Notes under the pieces: model-generated
Seen by the model: only the letters and a program-made list of their open reading frames with translations
The model's database searches: none
What the model was told of the DNA's origin: nothing
Source: Aphelenchoides besseyi
Taxonomy: Eukaryota; Nematoda; Chromadorea; Rhabditida; Aphelenchoididae
Reading direction: 5' to 3'
Length of the DNA stretch: 64,000 nt
NCBI GenBank assembly: GCA_024699855.1
Contig: JAMPIQ010000001.1
Coordinates: forward strand, 6,014,001 to 6,078,000
Position numbers and translations under genes: made by a program
Shown here: piece after piece, positions 32,695-42,973 of the stretch
Layout: each line of letters opens with the position of its first letter
Position numbering within the stretch: the stretch's first letter is position 1

Positions 32695-33894
32695 ATGTTA
32701 CTGGAGATCGTTTACGGGATTATTGCTTGGACTGTTGGCTATTATTTTTGGCGTTACATACGCGAATCCGATCAACTCCCGGATTTGCCGTCCAAATCGG
32801 TTTTTATAACCGGATGCGACACTGGCTTTGGCCATGGATTAGCGTTGAAATGTCTGAGAGAGGGAATGCATGTGTTTGCTGCATGTTTGACCGATGAGGT
32901 AAGAGAAGCTTGAAGAAAGTATACACGAAGCATTTTCAGGGTGTCGAACAAATACGACGAGAAGCAACCGATTTGTCCGGAACAATCCACGCTTTTAAAA
33001 TGGATGTTACGTCCGATCAATCGGTCGAATCGGCTCGTCAATTCGTCGAAGAGAAGTTGGATGGCAACGGTCTGAACGGTGTGGTCAACAATGCGGGAGT
33101 AGCCGGCGAGTTCGTTTGGGATGCGTGGCAAACTCCCGATGCATATCGTGATGTTTGTCTTCTTCGTTTCAAATCAACGAAATTTGTCGTTTAGGTCTAC
33201 GAAGTCAACTTGATTGGAGTTGTTCGCGTAACTCACGCATTTCGTGATCTGCTTAAGAAAGCTAAGGGTCGGATCGTGAATGTGTCGTCGAGCTTTGCGG
33301 TTTGCGCTCCCGCTCAAATCGGACCTTACGCGTGTTCGAAATACGCCGTCGAAGCTTATTCGGATGTTTGTCGGTGTGTTCTTGAGATTTCAGTGAAGGT
33401 GTAATTGAGATGTTTAGACGTGAACTGTCGGTCTTTGGAATTACCGTTTGTATTGTGGAGCCCGGTTTTCTGCGTACACCCATGAACAATGCCGACTTTG
33501 CGTTAGTTGACGATTGAAACTTCAAATCAAACGTTTTTCAGGCTCAAAAAAATGGAACGTGCGTGGCAACGACAACCCGAAAAGATCAAGGCCGAATATG
33601 GAGAAGATTTTTACAAGTTCAGTAAGTTCATTTCAATCAACTACTCACGAAGGTTTAGCTTGTGCAACGACTCGTGCTCGCTATGCATTTCTGTCCGATC
33701 CTCAACTGGTCGTCGACGCCTACTTTCACGCGTTAACTGCTCGTCACCCACGAACTCGATATCGTCCGGGCATCGACGCTGTTCTCTATTATACAATTTC
33801 GGCTCATTTCCCAACCAAATTCCAGGACTGGTGGTTTCAAATGCATCCCGGCTATATGGTCAAACATCCGAACGACTGTGTTGGCAAATTCTAA
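32695..33894 (+). CDS. Short-chain dehydrogenase/reductase, retinol dehydrogenase-like (SDR9C type)
   Basis: Six exons: 32695-32898, 32940-33152, 33195-33373, 33418-33501, 33542-33621, 33659-33894; about 331 aa. An N-terminal hydrophobic anchor (LLEIVYGIIAWTVGYYFW) precedes the Rossmann motif TGCDTGFGHG, then NNAGVAG, the catalytic Ser in NVSSSFAV, and Y-x-x-x-K in YACSKYAVEAYSD. PGF and KKMERAWQ follow, as in SDR9C proteins. It should oxidise or reduce retinoid- or steroid-like substrates with NAD(P) at the ER membrane. All catalytic residues are present and the frame is intact. Confidence 0.92.
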
Positions 33895-34024
33895 AGCCCA
33901 TCAACCGGTTACCAAGCAATTCGAATAAACTTGTATCGTTGAATGTGATTTACGAGTTGCCATAGAAATCGAATTGAGATCGCTGATGTTCAGTTTAGCG
34001 GAAAAAGATTTGTGACTGATTGAA

Positions 34025-37000
34025 ATGACCGCTTGGACTCGTGGATATGAAATCAAATTGCCGCCCGGAGCGGTGAAGAGTCGTGGAGTTTTGGTTGCTG
34101 CTGTGAGTTGCGAGTTTGATTTCGAACTACATGGTTGCTTAGAATGCTCGCGAGTTTCCGCAATGGACATCTTTGCACGCTTTGCCGTTGACTCGCCGAT
34201 CACCAAACTTGTTTTGCATTGCATTTTGGCTTTTAATCACTGCCGTTGCTATTGGTATTAGCGTCTGGCAGATGGCTGTGGTTATCATTCAGTACTTCAA
34301 ATACGACGTCTCGACTCAAAGTCAAGTGAGAAAACAAAAAGTTTGAAGTTAATTCGATTTGCAGGTCGCTTTCACTCAACGAACATTCCCGGCCCTTACC
34401 GCATGCGACTTGAACGTGAGTTAAACCGTTTATTTTTTCTCAACTACAATCCAAAATCGGGAACAATGTTCATGGGCTTTCCATTCGTTGATGAACATGA
34501 CCGAAGTCTTGTTCAAGATCACTGTCCGTCATATCAGCGATCATGTTGTACTGATAACCTTTTACAGCTAGCACGCCATTGACTATTCTTTTTTGGCCAA
34601 AGGTACAAAAGTTTGTGAAGTTCGATATTGAAGTTTTTTGTTGGCGTTTAATTTGAAATTTGAATTGGACAGTGAAAAGCTTAGGTCCAGAACGTAAGAT
34701 CTGTAAATAAAGAAATAGTACACCAATAGGCAAACTGATTAAGGAGCAAACGTCCAAAGATGCGGCCGCTCGGGTGATTGTCGTTGACACAAGTGTTTCG
34801 AGCGAAGGAAAGAAGAGAACTGCGGTTCTTACTGCATTGGTAAATCAAATCGCGTAAACCATATGGCTGTTGACAGATAAATCCATTTGAAAGCGACCAC
34901 TTCCCTTTGCGGCGCTTTCTGAACACGAATAATTCGAGAGAACGTTGGCATACAAGAACCTCGATCAGCGCGAAGACCTGCGCGTGTTCGTAACCAACAT
35001 AATGGTCTTGCAAATCGATGATCTCTGAACCTATCGATTGCGAATAACGGGTACTTTTCGACTGAAAATCTCATAACGAGATCCTCGAATCTCAATTCTG
35101 CATCCGATGCTTACAAGGGAAGTGCACGAATTTACCCCGGCATTTCGGAACGAGCGATAGCTCATTCGAAGCGCCTTAAAAAGTTGCTGTTAAAAAGTTG
35201 TCTTCGTTTTTTCTGCGGGGCACGCTACGGCACGCTAGAACGCTTTGAATTTAGGCCCAACTATAGTCTTCCAGATAATTGACAAGAGAAATGTGCGGTG
35301 GTAGCGCAACGAGTAAGCGATCTGCTTGCAAAAGCTCTCTTCTTTTGGGGGTCGCGGGTTCGATTCCGCCGACTGCCACAGGTCAAATGTTGCGATTAGC
35401 CAACTGTTTTTTTTTATTGACCTTTTTTGATTGTTGTGAAGAATCGGGAGTAGCAATGAAGGTGTTTATTTACTACAAAATGGAAAAAACAGAAGTATTT
35501 CTGGCAGTACGAACAACGAATGAAAGATTGATGATCGCATTCCTCATCGCAGTCTTGCACAACGTCGGACGGAAAACAAAACTCGGTCGGTGTCAAGAAT
35601 TGGTCGATCGGTGAGTCAATGTATCCGATTTTTTCCCAACTGTATTCCAAAAATTGCTTGTACATCAGATGAGAGAACTGACGGTACACGAGCTCTAACA
35701 CGACCAAGATATTCGTGCGGTTGTAGAGCGCAAAGTCGATTTCTTCTGCGAGAACGTGTCCGTGAATTCGTTTGACAAAGGACTTGAACACACGAAAGAA
35801 AAAGTAATCCGCAGGTTGAATCATTGAAGTGGCACCGGGAGGTATGTTTTGAATCACCAATCGTTTTCCTTCAGGAACGACCGACTGCATTGTTTGATGA
35901 TCCTTGAAGGAGGTCCAAGAGTCAACGATGAGCAGAAGTTCTTCCGGAATGTCGTCGGTGAACAAGACGTTTCGAAGCCATCGTTTCATCAGTTCTTTCG
36001 TCATGATATGACTCCTGTGGCATTCGATCTCCAATATCGTTGACTCGTAACTCCAATTACGTGGGAAGTGACCAGAGGGCTCTGACAGAACGACGAAAAG
36101 CTTCTTTCCCAAGCGACCATTGGCGAAGAGAATCGGCATCACAGTGTAGCTGTGAGTAGTTGACGAAACAGCTTGCACACATCGCTCCACATTTCTTTCG
36201 CCCAAACGTGCCAACGATCGTCCGGAAACCATTTCTTTTTCTGGAAACCCCGATTGATCGGCATTGACCATTGCAAAAGTTGGAAAGTTGAGTTCGCGAA
36301 TGTTGCGGACGAAATCGGCGGCTAGTTGCTCGGTTGTTGCCCGTGAACGTAGAGAACGGTGGCTGACGATACGCGTAACATGACGGCTGACAATTCGACT
36401 TGACGCTTTGAATGTCTGAATCCAGCGAATTGATGCACCAAATCTCGGGACTTGCAACTCCAAGTTTATTCTTCTTGCCATCGCCTGAAGGTCAACATCG
36501 TGCAACATGATGCCTCGTTCCATTTTGTCGTAAACCTCCTCACGTAGTCGTTCTGTCAATGCTCGAAGTTGATTGCGACGGTTGATACACGCGAGTTCGT
36601 TGATTTCAAACGTTCTTAACGTCCTCAAGTCGTTTTTGGTTTTGATGAACGCGTAGCGTTTTCTTATTGATGACAAAGGACGAGAGTTCTTTCGCGTCGA
36701 ACGGTAGTAAACGAGAGCTTTACGAACACATTCTGTTGCGACGTAGATTCCACCCTAGAATTTGATCATGTTCGGGTGTGCCGGATCAGTTGAAGCGCTG
36801 AAAGTTCATACAAAACAATAAACAAAAATTAACGATAAGGCGTTTACTTGGGAAATTTATTGTCGTCGGCCTCATCGTAGTCGTCGTCGTATGCATCGGC
36901 GGTGAAATCGTCATCACTTTCGTCTAACTCGATTTCATCTCCACTCTCGGCACGTCTGACCATCGACACCACGACGTCTACCAGTTTTCGTTCCGTACGT

Positions 37001-39034
37001 CCCACTGCTTGACCATCAACAACAGGTCCCAAACGTTCTATGAGCAGCCTCAGGAATCCAGAAGTCGAAAATTCCATGTTGATTCGCGAATAACAACAAT
37101 AAACAATCAAAAAAGGTCAATAAAAAAAACAGTTGGCTAATCGCAACATTTGACCTGTGGCAGTCGGCGGAATCGAACCCGCGACCCCCAAAAGAAGAGA
37201 GCTTTTGCAAGCAGATCGCTTACTCGTTGCGCTACCACCGCACATTTCTCTTGTCAATTATCTGGAAGACTATAGTTGGGCCTAAATTCAAAGCGTTCTA
37301 GCGTGCCGTAGCGTGCCCCGCAGAAAAAACGAAGACAACTTTTTAACAGCAACTTTTTAAGGCGCTTCGAATGAGCTATCGCTCGTTCCGAAATGCCGGG
37401 GTAAATTCGTGCACTTCCCTTGTTAGAAGCATATCCATCTCACAGCCCAAAAACTTCAATAACAACATCGAGAAAACCAACTGCTGACGACTGATATCCA
37501 CAAAATTGCCGGTTTAGCGAAACGTTTGCCACGTTTTCTATACGAATTAAATTACAATAGTACTTGCAATCATGTTTTCTAGCCATATCAACGTTCGTTG
37601 GCTTACGAAGATGCGGAGGTTGGAAATGAGTTCACTCAACTCTCTATGTTATTTTAGATTGCACGCTTGATGTCGACTTACGTTTACGCGTCGAAGAAGT
37701 TGGCATGTAAGGGAAGAAAGACTTGTGATTTCACTGCGAACTCAACCACAGACGCTGATATGGAGCGTTACGAGTTGAAGGTTAGTTTTGAGTTGAATGA
37801 ACGAGAAATGCTTGGTTTAGCAAATTAACGATTCGGTTACCTTGCAAACCAAAGTTAAGCGTTTGTTGGTGCTGGCAAGTGCACAAGCTGAAAACGGAAC
37901 TTTGGAAGCAGCTCGAGCTCAACAAAAGGATTTTTTGCAGGGTTGTAGTTTCAATACTCAAGATTGTTATGTTGGGTAAGTGGATGAAATAGTCGACGTA
38001 AACGCGAACTTAGCGATTGGACCGAATGGCGGGATCCAACGATGGGAAGTTGTTTTACGTTCAACTTGAATGCAAATCGCACAGTTTCGCGTGCCGGTCC
38101 GATCTACGGTCTACGACAAATTTTTAAGACAAATGTCAGTCAATACTTGGACTCATCGACGAGCATCGGAATGGCGATTCTAGTCCACGATCAACGAGAA
38201 TATCCGTTTCTTGACACTTTTGGAATCTTTGTCAATGTTCACGAAGCGACGGAAATTGGCATCTCGTACACGACTATTCAGCGAATGCAATCGCCCTACG
38301 GAAGCTGTCGAGACGACAAACCCGAATGGTAAGCTGAGAAATAGATGCAAATGTTCAACATTCAGGTATCTGTACGATTTGGACTACTCAACCGAAGGCT
38401 GTCAACGCTCAAGTTATCAACGTCAAATTGTCGATGTCTGCGGTTGTTATGACCCGACGTATCCGTCGCCTAAAAACTCGTCTGTTTCGGCGTGCAAGAT
38501 TCCGGATGACGGTGAGGAGTTGAGAATAAAAATGACCTTTTAGTTTTCAGTTTCATGTTGGTCAAGTGTCGCACTGAATGCGAGTGTTACTGATGAATGT
38601 ACTGAGCCGTGCGAAGAAGGATCCTACGATGTGGTGACCTCATCAGCTCGTTGGCCCAGCGGATCGTTGAGTACGATCGGAGAGTGTCACGAAGGCGATT
38701 ATGCCAATCAAACATGCATGGACATGTACATCGAGAATGGAGCGTTCGTTGAGGTCTATTTCGAGAATTTGTCTTATCAAACTTTGAATGAAAGTGCCGC
38801 CATAACCGTGAGTTTTGAATTATTGCTCGAGAGTCGACTATTTAGGTTTCAACTCTGCTTTCGAATTTCGGTGGACAAGTCGGTTTGTGGCTTGGAATGT
38901 ACGTGTTGTCAATCGCCGAAGTGATCATCTTGTGCTTCCTGGTATGTTCACATCTTCGTTGTTTACATTAAAATGCTTTTCAGTTGGTGATCAGCTGCAT
39001 TAGCCCGAAGATTGGTCAACCCATTTCGTACTAA
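34025..39034 (+). CDS. DEG/ENaC family cation channel, intron 3 carries a transposon
   Basis: Eleven exons: 34025-34102, 34143-34325, 34365-34415, 37583-37618, 37658-37780, 37821-37975, 38014-38328, 38366-38511, 38551-38807, 38846-38941, 38984-39034; about 496 aa. TM1 (FWLLITAVAIGISVWQM) is followed by the family signature FPALTACDLN|PYQRS, split by intron 3. The extracellular loop has many cysteines, including GSCRDDKPEW..., CQRSSYQRQIVDVCGC and CTEPCEEGSYD. The pore/TM2 is LLSNFGGQVGLWLGMYVLS, with GLWLG in place of the usual G-S-x-S neighbourhood. Intron 3 is about 3.2 kb, whereas all others are about 40 bp. The reading frame is intact, so the channel may still be made. Confidence 0.92.
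34416..35110. other. Left part of the enlarged DEG/ENaC intron 3
   Basis: About 700 bp lie before the transposon. Minus-strand frames (34470-34790, 34681-35095) overlap in different registers and may be relics of an older insertion, but no family is recognised. Confidence 0.3.
35111..35113. repeat. Target-site duplication TTA, left
   Basis: TTA precedes the terminal repeat CAAGGGAAG. Together with TTA at 37423-37425 and flanking C and G, it reconstructs the empty target CTTAG. Confidence 0.85.
35114..35435 (+). repeat. Left terminal inverted repeat
   Basis: It starts CAAGGGAAGTGCACG. It is the reverse complement of 37102-37422 over its whole length apart from one T in a homopolymer. Confidence 0.92.
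35294..35380 (+). other. tRNA-like sequence in the left terminal repeat
   Basis: An 87-nt stretch begins TGCGGTGGTAGCGCAACG (A-box-like) and contains GGGTTCGATTCC (perfect B-box). The two ends can pair as an acceptor stem with one mismatch (GCGGTGG with CTGCCAC). The T-stem needs a bulge and the anticodon stem is weak, so it is tRNA-derived and probably not a working tRNA; a Pol III promoter is possible. Confidence 0.6.
35414..37077 (-). CDS. Tc4/Tc5-like transposase, one in-frame TAG
   Basis: Exon 1 starts at the ATG 37077 (MEFSTSGFLRLLIERLG) and ends DDNKF at about 36849. A 50-bp intron with TTTCAG acceptor follows. Exon 2 runs to 35414 in the same frame except for a TAG at 36757-36755. 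It includes NADQSGF (first catalytic Asp), LLLIVDSWTSF (second Asp) and NIPPGATSMIQPADYFFF (third Asp), the DDD layout of the pogo/DDE_1 class. A C-terminal Cys/His cluster (RCSYCQKYFCFFH) follows. Predicted length is about 530 aa. Apart from one nonsense codon it looks complete. Confidence 0.85.
37102..37422 (-). repeat. Right terminal inverted repeat
   Basis: Inverted partner of 35114-35435, ending CTTCCCTTG. Confidence 0.92.
37156..37242 (-). other. tRNA-like sequence in the right terminal repeat
   Basis: Inverted copy of 35294-35380 with the same A-box-like and B-box motifs, oriented inward. Confidence 0.6.
37423..37425. repeat. Target-site duplication TTA, right
   Basis: Partner of 35111-35113, followed by G. 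Confidence 0.85.
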
Positions 39035-39164
39035 TTTTATTACAATAAAAATTGTGTGTGTGAATTGAAGCGGACTAAATTTACAGAAGAACTAACTACT
39101 TAATTCGTTTTCTTGCGCACCAGAAATAGTTTTGTTGCACCGTGGACTTTCTGTACAGTTGCCA

Positions 39165-41132
39165 TCAGTCGTCCCAAACCGATCCCATTGGGTCTTGGTA
39201 ACCGTAGCCGGGACGCGAAATCACAGTCGGATCGGAGATACCGGAAATCGTTTGATAATGAGCGGGATTGACCGTCTCGACCACGGTCGTCGATCCCTAA
39301 CACAGAATTGTAAACAAAAAAAAGACCGAAACTCACATTTTGAATCGACGTTTGTACAGTAGCATTTCCATTGGCATCGCTTGGTTTTTCGGGCAAAGTT
39401 TCGGGTAGACGACGCAAAACGAACATCAATGGAGCGTAGCAGAAATTGACCAACGCAATCAGGTACATCATCGCCGGAAAGCCGACGGTACGAACCAACG
39501 GGCCGCTGAAAAAGGGACCCAACGCGAAAGCGAAACAGAAGGCCGCATCGGCGATCGCGTAGATCGAACCATAGACACCGACATGTCGCAAATCAACGAT
39601 ATAACCCATCATTGGAAACATCGAGGCGTCGATCATTCCGATCGAAAAGCCCATGAAAAAGTTCGGAAGAATCAAACCGCCAACACTTCCGGCTGATGGG
39701 ATCTAGAAGTTCAATCGCAAATGATCGCTTAATGAAGAGCTTACGGCTAATAAGCAGAATCCAATAACAACAAGACCAATGAATCCACTTAGCCATCGAC
39801 CAATTCGATGAGCCAACGGACCGAAAATGTTGGTTCCAATTAAATAGGAGATTGAAGCGGGAAGAAACGCCGCTCCACGTTCGATCGATCCGGCTCCCCA
39901 ACTTTCCATCATCCACAATGGCAACGACGGTTCCAACATCGCAATTCCCAGATTTCCAATCGTGATCGAACCGGCGGCAACGATTATGTACGGATCTTTA
40001 GCCAATTGCTTCAAGCCGGCACCCTCTGGCTCACCACGATCAACTCGTGGCTGAAGGACCATGAATTGAAGCGCTGCAAATTGTTGTTAGAATAAAACGT
40101 CAAGATGAACAAACTTCCATCCAACAAAGCCAAAAGTGCTAACAGAACGAACGGAAGCTCTTTACCGGCCCATTCGTAGAGAACACCTCCGTATGGCGGT
40201 CCAACTAAAACTCCCAAAGCTAAACCTCCGAGAGCAATTCCCATGGCCGATCCACGTTCTGCGTCGTCCGGATAAGCTTGAGCCAGCATACCCATACCTT
40301 AAAATCTTGATAATAAATATGACTAACCGTTGGAACCTGATGTCGAAGTGCACGCCGAACCGATTCCTTGCAATGCTCTGGCCAACCATAATGTCCCGTA
40401 GGTTGAACCAAAAGCAAAAAGCAAAGTCGAAAGAAACATGATCACGAATCCGGTAAACATCGGAATCGTGTATCCGATTCTAAAGGACAATTTGGAAAAA
40501 GTTTGAAAGACAACTCACTTGTTTGTCCACGGACCGATCATTGGATTCGCAATCAGTTGAATCAGAGCTTTCGATCCAAACATCAAGCCGACGTGCACGT
40601 TTTCGTTGGACAATGTTTCGTGTCGACGTTGTTTGACTTCGGCCACGTACTTCTCACGATCGTAGTCGTCGTAAACGGGAGTTGTTGTTGTATAAGCGGG
40701 TTTCATTCGAGAACGCAATCCGGCCGCCGATTGGCGTGATTTTTGCTTAAGAAGTCGATTGAGAGCTTGGATTCGTTTCGTCCACTTACTTTGTTCGACC
40801 ATCTTGATGCCGTTGGACTTGGCGCCGGCATCGGATTATCCCACGTATTGTCCCAATCATCATCGTCCCAATCGATATCTCGACGACCGCGTTGATGCGG
40901 CATTTCGGGGATCTTGTCGTGAAGCAACTCGTCCGTTTGATTCGGATGACTGATCCGCAACAAATATTCGGGAATGATCGGAACTGAAGCAAAAGCTATT
41001 GAGTAAAAAGACGGGAAACTTGCCAACGGTCGTCAAGAGCATGTTGTCCAGGAAAAGTGCAACATAAACGATCAGCAAAAGAACCTTACGATTCTCGCGA
41101 TACTTTGTAATGAATTCATCGATGAAGCCCAT
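39165..41132 (-). CDS. cat-1: Vesicular monoamine transporter (SLC18, VMAT type)
   Basis: Eight exons: 41132-41024, 40983-40790, 40745-40519, 40479-40337, 40297-40115, 40073-39745, 39702-39337, 39296-39165; about 520 aa. TM1 reads [18 protein letters not shown], the VMAT form and not the acetylcholine form. A long lumenal loop is Asp/Trp-rich ([15 protein letters not shown]). Then come [37 protein letters not shown], the motif [20 protein letters not shown] and [10 protein letters not shown]. The first intron uses a GC donor (G|GCAAGT). VMAT loads serotonin, dopamine and related amines into synaptic vesicles using the proton gradient. All transmembrane segments seem intact. The symbol follows the C. 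elegans orthologue by family. Confidence 0.9.
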
Positions 41133-41726
41133 TTTGGTGGTTAATCAACCTGAAGACTTGGAAGTTTGTTCCAAAAATGTTGCCAAAGCAAAACACGAGA
41201 GTATGATTAAGACTCCTCGAATTGCTTCTCAAAACAAACGGCGATCAGTGAGGCGAAAGTTTTCTTCAGAGGTTCCCTCAACAAAATGCTAAGCGATTTC
41301 CTGTAAAGAAAACACGCCACTTCATGACGATTATCATCGAGCAGACAAAAGAAAGCGAACCGTTAGGACGTTTCCTTTTTATTCTTTGTTGCAAACGATT
41401 CGCCGTGCACTTCAGGTCCGAGACGAAAAGAAGGTCTCATCAAAAATGGCCAATTATCCAGGGGAAAGAGAGACAGGAGAGGTTGTAGGGCCCGTACACG
41501 CAAAAGAAATGAAGGTAAAAAGAACAGAAATCCGATCTGGCAACGGGTCCATCCCCGATTAATCGACCAGAAATTCGTTTTGTGAAGACGAACCAAAAAC
41601 GGAAACCACAAGGACGCCTAAGCGGAATCATAAATCACCGGCCGCTTCTTTTGGGCCGCTCCAATTTGAACATTCGGGAAGAGAAGTTGATTTCCTCTCG
41701 TACGATAAATAACGTTTACCGTAGGG
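41133..41726. other. Spacer upstream of the VMAT gene
   Basis: Promoter region of the minus-strand gene. Plus and minus frames here (for example 41363-41631) are not convincing. Confidence 0.3.
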
Positions 41727-41954
41727 ATGAGGTGGGCGGACAGAGTGTCCCTATCGTCGCTCGAAGTTTCTCTATCCGACCACTTGACAACTTCTCGAAT
41801 CCTTCAAAATCATTTGGGTCCGTTTTTCGTCGAGAGCTGGAGTGGAGAGGCCTCGCACTGTCACTTTCAGCTGTTGGAGAATGTCGAAGGGGAATGTCAA
41901 CGAAACGAACATTTGCCTTTTAATTGGACACAAACGCCTTTGAAAACAACGTAG
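41727..41954 (+). CDS. Possible Cys-containing exon, unrecognised
   Basis: After an acceptor-like CCGTAG at 41719-41724 the frame reads MRWADRVSLSSLEVSLSD, later PFFVESWSGEASHCHFQLL and ECQRNEHLPFNWTQTPL. The residue pattern looks coding, but no second exon could be joined. Confidence 0.3.
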   Translation: MRWADRVSLSSLEVSLSDHLTTSRILQNHLGPFFVESWSGEASHCHFQLLENVEGECQRNEHLPFNWTQTPLKTT

Positions 41955-42969
41955 ACGAGAAACCCGATGTGATACTCGTGAATATTAAAACCGCGTCGAA
42001 GACTTCGCCCTCCGACCGGTCCCGGTGAGGGTGGAAATGGCCGGAAACAATAAAAACCAACTAAAACAAAACGACTGAGTAACTTTTTTGTTCGTGAATC
42101 ACGAGTGTAATCTTTCGCATGAGCTCATTTGTGAGGACTCGAACGTTGCGGCCCGAAGGCCAATGATTGCTGGTTGATTGAGATCTTGAAAGCTAAGTTT
42201 CTTAATCAAGAGTTTGTGTTGCTACTTGAAAATTTGAAGAAATCTTGTCGAAACCGCAACCTCGTAGATTTCGAATTCATCGTCTGGTCGCGTGGTTATC
42301 GAAAGTCGACAAACCGGAATAGTCGATGAGCTTTTCATGTTGTGGTGTCGAAATAAGAACCTCGAAGAAACCAAAACTTTCCGATCGAAACCTACGAAGT
42401 TGCTTTCGAGTTTGATGATGCGAATAAACTCGGATTTGAGATCGTAAAACGTTTACGACAAGTTGCTAGGCACTTTTTTCGTTTTCGTGTGTTAGGTTGA
42501 CGGCGGATGAGTTTCGGTTTCTCTTTCGCCATTGTTCTCGTTTCGCGACTACTTCAACGGCCACATACGAAAACCGTCGGTCTTCGTGTTCCGAGTGCAT
42601 GTCGGTGAGTTGTGATGTCACGAGGACTACTGAATGACTAAAGAAAGTACCTCGTGGTCGCTAATTAAGAGCAATGGTCTTGGAAGCTCAGATGGATTCC
42701 AAGAAGATGGGTCTTAAGGGTTTGAAGGCCTCATGAACCGGATGATCGTGAGCGGTCGATTTGATTGAATACATGTAATCGAAGTTCTTTTTCTTTGCAT
42801 GTTTTTCTATTGCTATGGTAGTTAAAATTGCTTTCGAAAGCACGCGCTTCGTCTGCGTTGTTCGTCTGCGTTGACAACAAACGACCTCACGAGTATTGTT
42901 GCTTGTAACTTTACGGATTTGAACGTGACGACAGGTGTTCTTAAACTTTCAATTAAGACTTCTAATTCA
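41955..42969. other. Spacer, no gene seen
   Basis: No splice-supported frame or repeat. It ends at the acceptor of the next gene. Confidence 0.35.
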
Positions 42970-42970
42970 G
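42960..42970 (+). promoter_or_regulatory. Likely trans-splice (spliced-leader) acceptor
   Basis: TTCTAATTCAG lies 3 bases before the ATG at 42974 and no upstream coding exon can be joined, the arrangement expected of a nematode spliced-leader acceptor. Confidence 0.45.
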
Positions 42971-42973
42971 GAA

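Larger units (their letters stand above)
35114..37422 (-). mobile_element. Tc4/Tc5-like (pogo superfamily) DNA transposon
   Basis: The element is 2,309 bp with terminal inverted repeats of about 320 bp (35114-35435 and 37102-37422) that are nearly identical; the difference I see is one base in a T run. It is flanked by TTA on both sides and sits in the site CTTAG. C. elegans Tc4 and Tc5 insert at CTNAG and duplicate TNA, so the target agrees. The minus strand carries a two-exon transposase. Each terminal repeat contains a tRNA-like sequence. It lies antisense in intron 3 of a DEG/ENaC gene. Confidence 0.92.

Noticed and set aside
32522..32809. Upstream hydrophobic frame (MDPRNTFETIRKLL) as part of the dehydrogenase
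   Set aside because: Different frame; the dehydrogenase has its own membrane anchor from the ATG at 32695.
35294..35380. Call as a functional tRNA gene
   Set aside because: The anticodon stem does not form well and the T-stem needs a bulge; it is also duplicated in both transposon ends, so it is listed as tRNA-like only.
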